NCBI RefSeq assembly: GCF_014192915.1
Contig: NZ_JACHYN010000005.1
Location: forward strand, 310,001 to 374,000
DNA from: Azospirillum sp. OGB3
GTDB lineage: Bacteria; Pseudomonadota; Alphaproteobacteria; Azospirillales; Azospirillaceae
Direction of reading: 5' to 3'
Length of the DNA stretch: 64,000 nt
Position numbers and translations under genes: made by a program. Below are positions 60,701 to 64,000 of the stretch, piece by piece; the first letter of the stretch is position 1, and the number at the start of each line of letters is the position of its first letter. The notes under the pieces are model-generated. The model was given only the letters and a program-made list of their open reading frames with translations, did not search any database and was not told the DNA's origin.

Positions 60701-63700
60701 CGGGGCCGGCGGCGACGCCGAGGGCGACCGGATCAGCGGGGTCGAGGACATCATCGGCTCCAGCCACGACGACCGCCTGACGGGCGACGGCGGCGCCAAC
60801 CGCATCGACGGCGCGGAGGGTGACGACACGCTGATCGGTGGGGCCGGGGCCGACACGCTGATCGGCGGCGAGGGCACCGACACCGCGGACTATTCGGCCT
60901 CTCCGGAGGCGGTGACCGTCGATCTCGACGCCGGAACGGGCCATGGCGGCGATGCGGAGGGGGATATCCTGACCGGCATCGAGAACGTCATCGGCTCCGC
61001 CTTCGGCGACCGTCTGATCGGCAACGGCGGCGGCAACCGGCTCGACGGCGGCGCCGGCGACGACACGCTGGCCGGTGGCGCCGGGGCGGATACGCTGGTC
61101 GGCGGCGAGGGCACCGACACCGTGGATTATTCGGCCTCGGCGGTGGCGGTCACCGTCAACCTGACGACCGGGGTCGGCAGCGGCGGCAACGCGCAGGGAG
61201 ACCGGTTGAGCGGGATCGAAGACCTGCTCGGCTCGGACGGCAACGACCGGCTGACCGGCGACGCCGGAGGCAACCGGATCGACGGGCGGGCGGGCAACGA
61301 CACCCTGGCCGGCCTGGGCGGGGCCGACACGCTGATCGGCGGGGCCGGAACCGACACCGCGGATTACTCGGCCTCGACCGCCGCGGTGACCATCGATCTC
61401 TCCACCGGGACCGGTCTGGGCGGCGACGCGGAGGGGGACGTGCTGGCCGGCATCGAGAACGTCACCGGCTCCAGCCGCAACGACCGCCTGGTCGGCGACG
61501 GCGGGGCCAACCGGCTCGACGGCGCTGCGGGCGACGACACGCTGATCGGCGGCGCCGGCGCTGACACCCTGGTCGGCGGGGCGGGCACCGACACGGCGGA
61601 CTACACGGCGTCGGGCGCCGCCGTGACGGTCAGCCTGGCGAGCGGCACGGGAACCGGCGGCGATGCGCAGGGCGATCGGCTGTCGGGGATCGAGAATCTG
61701 CTCGGCTCCGGCGGCAATGACCGGCTGACCGGCGACGCCAACCGCAACCGGCTGGATGGGCAGGGCGGCAACGACACGCTGGCTGGGCTGGGCGGTGCGG
61801 ATACGCTGATCGGCGGCGAGGGCACCGACACCGCGGAGTATCTGGCCTCGGCCAATGGAGTCACCGTCGATCTGTCGACCGGCCTGGGGGCCGGCGGCGA
61901 CGCCGAAGGCGACCGTCTGACCGGCATCGAGAACCTGACCGGCTCCAACCACGCCGACCGCCTGACCGGCGATGCCGGGGCCAACCGTCTCGACGGCGCC
62001 GCGGGCGACGACACGCTGATCGGCGGCGAGGGTGCCGACACGCTGGTCGGCGGGGCGGGCATCGACGCCGCCGATTATTCCGCCTCCGCCGCCGCGGTGG
62101 TCGTGGACCTTGCGGCCGGCACCGGCAGCGGCGGCACCGCCGAGGGCGACCGATTGAGCGGGGTCGAGAACCTGATCGGCTCGGCGCTCGACGACCGGTT
62201 GACCGGCGACGGCCTGGACAACGTCCTGAAGGGCGGGGCGGGCGCCGACACGCTGGAGGGCGGCGGCGGGGCCGACACCGCCGACTATTCCGGATCGGAT
62301 GCGGGAGTCACGGTCGATCTCACCACCGGGACCGGCCTGGGCGGCGATGCCGAAGGCGACCGCCTGACCGGCGTCGAGAACCTGTCGGGGTCCGACCACG
62401 CCGACCTTCTGATCGGCGACGGCGGGGCCAACCGGCTGGACGGTGCGGCGGGCGACGACACGCTGATCGGCGGCGAGGGCGCCGACACGCTGGTCGGCGG
62501 CACGGGCATCGACACCGCGGACTACTCCGCCTCCGCCGCCGGGGTGACGGTCGATCTCGCGGCGGGCACCGGCAGCGGCGGCGACGCGGAGGGGGATCGC
62601 CTGTCCGGGGTGGAAAGGGTGATCGCCACCGGGCAGGCCGACAGCCTGACCGGCGACGGCGCGGACAATTACCTCGACGGCCGGGGCGGGGCCGATGCGC
62701 TGGCGGGCGGGGCCGGCAACGACACGCTGCGGGTCCTGGACGAGGGCTTCGTCTCCGTCGATGGCGGTTCGGGCGACGACACGCTGCGGTTCGAGGGCAA
62801 CCGGCTGATGCTGCTGGGCACCGCCGTGAACGTTCACGGGGTCGAGCGGTTCGACCTGACCGCCGAGGGCCACCAGACGCTGATCTTCAACGAGCAGGGT
62901 GTGCGGGCCAACGCGGGGGGCGCGCCGCTCTATGTGACCGGCGACCGGGACGACTTCGTGACCTTCAAGGAGTCGGGCTGGCGGCGGGTCGGCACGCTGA
63001 CCGAGGAGGGCGTCCTCTACAACAGCTACCGCCGCGGCGACAGCGTGGTGAACGTCCAGGACGGCGTCCGCATGTTCGGCGACCTCGTGCTGACCGGCAC
63101 GCCGGGCGACGACGTGATCACCGCGCCATCCGGCGCCGGCCATGTCGTTGTCTTCGGCGAGGGCGGGAACGACATTGTCCGGCTGGGGGCGGGCTTCCGG
63201 CATGAGATCGCGCATCTGGTGCGCATCGACGACGACCTGCACATCCTGTTCGACGCGGGCGGCGGCCCGGCGGGCGAGGACGGCTACGCCCGCGACCGCG
63301 TCACCATCATGGAGCATTTCGCCGCCAACGGCGCGGCGGGGGCGGGCATCGGCGGCATCCGGGAGTTCGTGTTCGCGGACGGCGTGGTCTGGCCGGTGTG
63401 GGGCGACATCCTGCTGATGGGCGGCACGGGCGACGACACCATCGCCATCGAGCCGGGCTTCACCAGCCGCACGGTCCACGCCGACGACGGGACGAACCTT
63501 ATCCGCTTCGGCGACGACGTGAGCGCCGCCGACCTGCGCCTGTCGCGCCGCGGCGACGATCTGGAAATCCGCATCGCCGGGACCGACCGCTCGGTGATCG
63601 CCTTCAACCACTTCTCCGCCGACGTTCTGGCCGGAGCCGGCAATGGCGGCATTCAGGCCATCGAACTGGCCGACGGCACCGTTTGGCGGGTGAGCGGCGC

Positions 63701-64000
63701 CGACATTGTCATCAGCACCACCGGCAACGACACCACCGTGTTCGGCCTCGGCGGCGGGGAGGTGACGCTCTACGGCAGCGAGGGCGCCGACACCATCAGT
63801 TTCGCGCTGACCATCGACCCCGACCGGATGCGGCTGACCCGCGAGGGCGACGACCTGCGCATCGCCTACACCGGAAGCTCCGACTCCTGGATCGTCAAGA
63901 ACCACTTCGACGGCAACCCGGACGGCGTCTCGACCATCCGTTTCGGCGACGGCACGGCCTGGGCCGTCGACAACACCCGCCTGATCGTCGGCACCGGCAC
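57792..64000 (+). CDS. giant RTX calcium-binding repeat protein, 5' part
   Basis: The frame from the ATG at 57792 stays open to the window edge (2,069 codons) and has no stop, so the protein is larger. From residue about 25 it is built of GGxGxDxUx RTX nonapeptides that fold as a Ca2+-binding beta roll. Residues about 320-500 hold a cadherin-like/tandem-95 pair ([40 protein letters not shown]). More RTX blocks follow, then nine 79-residue modules (from 60642) and a region with FGDG-type blocks. There is no N-terminal signal, so type I secretion by a C-terminal signal beyond the window is expected. Likely a secreted adhesin, surface-layer-like or enzyme-bearing exoprotein. Confidence 0.92.
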   Translation, partial: MTDTTTSATNAVISGDWRTETLLGGAGHDTIASGGGGGVIDGGAGNDVLTGNWGDDSILGGTGNDRIDGGENNDTLDGGSGDDTIYGGGGMDRITAGEGDDTVYGDGGADRVDGGDGNDVLYGGDGDDTVLGGAGNDRMGEGGGYWNNDLYDGGDGDDTLDGGYGSDTLLGGAGNDSLTVGNDYNGDRLDGGSGDDTLTGGMGADTLIGGDGGDFVQGGGGDDLAVQSLSTQTRADTLDGGAGSDRLRIELTSAQITGAVAGELVRLRDFIRQHGDDGQTFTSDALKLAARNWNALEVLVDGVAADVGSLASRANSAPVVSDQTLAGTEDTVLTGSVGAVDADNDALTYALAEGPAHGTLSLTAGGLFTYTPGANYAGTDRFRVTVSDGRGGVATQTVTVTLAEVNDAPTGVTLAGGRVDEAAPAGTVVGSVQAADPEGGALAYSLTDDAGGRFTIDAATGWIAVAEGASLDAGAAPAHAVTVRVTDDGGLSTDTVLYIDVTDGRNDGAADENGLPASVELAAEAGEARDGSAVAIAGSWQAETVSGGGGDDTLSSGGGGGTLRGGAGNDVVTGDWGDDSLDGGSGNDTLTGGSQSDVLSGGSGDDVLDGGSENDTLYGGSGNDTLIGGSNEDVLYGGLGDDLLDGGTNANTLYGGAGDDTLLGGGNEDLLDGGSGDDSIIAGTGNDSIRGGAGNDWIDAGENDDTIDAGSGNDVVLAGGGADRITAGDGDDTVYGDGGADHVDGGDGNDVLYGGEGDDTLLGGAGNDRLGEGGSYWSNDLYDGGDGDDTLEGGFGSDTLIGGAGNDSLSVGDDYNGDLLDGGDGADTLVGGMGDDTLIGGDGDDVLSGGGGHNVLIGGDGIDTVDFGAGSGPIAVDLSNGGVQHGGWMSDSLSGIENVRGGAGNDTLIGDAGDNQFSGGAGDDSLDGAAGNDSLEGGAGADTLIGGEGTDTVAYSGSAGGVTVDLAAGTGAGGDAEGDRISGVEDIIGSSHDDRLTGDGGANRIDGAEGDDTLIGGAGADTLIGGEGTDTADYSASPEAVTVDLDAGTGHGGDAEGDILTGIENVIGSAFGDRLIGNGGGNRLDGGAGDDTLAGGAGADTLVGGEGTDTVDYSASAVAVTVNLTTGVGSGGNAQGDRLSGIEDLLGSDGNDRLTGDAGGNRIDGRAGNDTLAGLGGADTLIGGAGTDTADYSASTAAVTIDLSTGTGLGGDAEGDVLAGIENVTGSSRNDRLVGDGGANRLDGAAGDDTLIGGAGADTLVGGAGTDTADYTASGAAVTVSLASGTGTGGDAQGDRLSGIENLLGSGGNDRLTGDANRNRLDGQGGNDTLAGLGGADTLIGGEGTDTAEYLASANGVTVDLSTGLGAGGDAEGDRLTGIENLTGSNHADRLTGDAGANRLDGAAGDDTLIGGEGADTLVGGAGIDAADYSASAAAVVVDLAAGTGSGGTAEGDRLSGVENLIGSALDDRLTGDGLDNVLKGGAGADTLEGGGGADTADYSGSDAGVTVDLTTGTGLGGDAEGDRLTGVENLSGSDHADLLIGDGGANRLDGAAGDDTLIGGEGADTLVGGTGIDTADYSASAAGVTVDLAAGTGSGGDAEGDRLSGVERVIATGQADSLTGDGADNYLDGRGGADALAGGAGNDTLRVLDEGFVSVDGGSGDDTLRFEGNRLMLLGTAVNVHGVERFDLTAEGHQTLIFNEQGVRANAGGAPLYVTGDRDDFVTFKESGWRRVGTLTEEGVLYNSYRRGDSVVNVQDGVRMFGDLVLTGTPGDDVITAPSGAGHVVVFGEGGNDIVRLGAGFRHEIAHLVRIDDDLHILFDAGGGPAGEDGYARDRVTIMEHFAANGAAGAGIGGIREFVFADGVVWPVWGDILLMGGTGDDTIAIEPGFTSRTVHADDGTNLIRFGDDVSAADLRLSRRGDDLEIRIAGTDRSVIAFNHFSADVLAGAGNGGIQAIELADGTVWRVSGADIVISTTGNDTTVFGLGGGEVTLYGSEGADTISFALTIDPDRMRLTREGDDLRIAYTGSSDSWIVKNHFDGNPDGVSTIRFGDGTAWAVDNTRLIVGTG
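57980..58440 (+). repeat. large internal duplication in the RTX gene (second copy 59873-60333)
   Basis: The segment with [40 protein letters not shown] and [16 protein letters not shown] recurs 1,893 bp (631 codons) later with small changes (for example [20 protein letters not shown]). Anchors at 57981/59874, 58111/60004 and 58202/60095 all have this same offset, so no indels separate them across this stretch. Confidence 0.85.
60642..62746 (+). repeat. 237-bp (79-residue) tandem modules in the RTX gene
   Basis: Nine module starts (a Thr/Ala-Asp-Tyr-Ser pattern such as DTADYSAS) lie at 60642, 60879, 61116, 61353, 61590, 61827, 62064, 62274 and 62511. Every interval is exactly 237 bp except 62064 to 62274, which is 210 bp, short by 27 bp or one nonapeptide. 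Each module has a beta-strand part ([19 protein letters not shown]), then GIENLIGS, and ends with RTX repeats. The last copy decays after about 62700. Confidence 0.9.

Noticed and set aside
57810..63905. A 2,031-codon open frame on the minus strand
   Set aside because: It is the antisense shadow of the RTX gene. The GGxGxD codon pattern in GC-rich DNA keeps the opposite frame free of stops; its translation is low-complexity and matches nothing, while the plus strand gives textbook RTX repeats.

Overview
The window is GC-rich alphaproteobacterial DNA. Gene content (norCBQD, FecI/FecR/TonB iron uptake, hydantoinase and sugar-dehydrogenase operons, a giant RTX protein) and the presence of a complete plasmid-type replication and partition locus suggest a megaplasmid or chromid of an Azospirillum-like member of the Rhodospirillales. 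The genus is an inference from gene content; no rRNA or tRNA gene was found to confirm it.

Layout. (1) 1-5363, plus strand: the end of a sugar ABC binding protein, a TIM-barrel isomerase, a Gfo/Idh/MocA dehydrogenase, xylose isomerase (xylA) and xylulokinase (xylB), forming a pentose catabolic operon. (2) 5370-15346: a divergent nitrogen-compound catabolic cluster. Leftward are a 985-residue fused three-part FAD/2Fe-2S oxidoreductase, an amino-acid ABC ATPase and a GntR regulator. Rightward are a dihydrodipicolinate-synthase-family lyase, a binding protein, a permease, a second GntR regulator, a dihydropyrimidinase/hydantoinase and a DUF3830 protein. A perfect CTGTATACAG palindrome sits in the shared promoter region. 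(3) 15402-21671: an iron module with a Fur box, FecI-type sigma factor, FecR-type anti-sigma factor, TonB-dependent siderophore receptor with an STN signalling domain, a DUF3649 protein and a PepSY reductase-like protein. (4) 21769-23659: a divergent serine hydrolase/TetR pair. (5) 23925-29478: the replicon core, comprising a leftward Rep initiator, about 15 iterons of one 16-bp unit largely phased at 21-22 bp, a phage-replication-like gene pair, parA, parB and two large parS-like palindromes. (6) 29543-34302: norCBQD (respiratory nitric oxide reductase) behind an FNR/NNR-type box. (7) 34503-36106: an exported aldo/keto reductase with a DUF6064 membrane protein.

(8) 36474-47385, minus strand: nine tightly packed genes that look like one operon. 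They encode a lipocalin-glucoamylase-like (GH15) fusion, two FAD-SLDH-type small subunits, two GMC flavoprotein dehydrogenases with a Cys cluster, a VioB-like ferritin-fold protein, an IolE-like and another TIM-barrel isomerase, and a heme-binding-type protein. This is the best candidate for an undescribed oxidative sugar/cyclitol/glycoside pathway. (9) 47779-57496: a 9-kb segment bounded by inverted 186-bp relics of one IS6-like element. It carries a leftward operon (FAH-family hydrolase, alpha/beta hydrolase, amidohydrolase, CitE-like lyase, sulfatase, formylglycine-generating enzyme), a divergent GntR regulator and a broken DUF4347/RTX gene. It looks like an acquired sulfate-ester catabolic island. 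(10) 57792-64000, plus strand: the first 2,069 codons of a giant RTX protein that runs off the window, with nine 79-residue modules in tandem.

The genes work in modular blocks: import plus catabolism under local GntR or TetR control, iron scavenging under Fur and surface signalling, NO detoxification/denitrification, and maintenance of the replicon itself.
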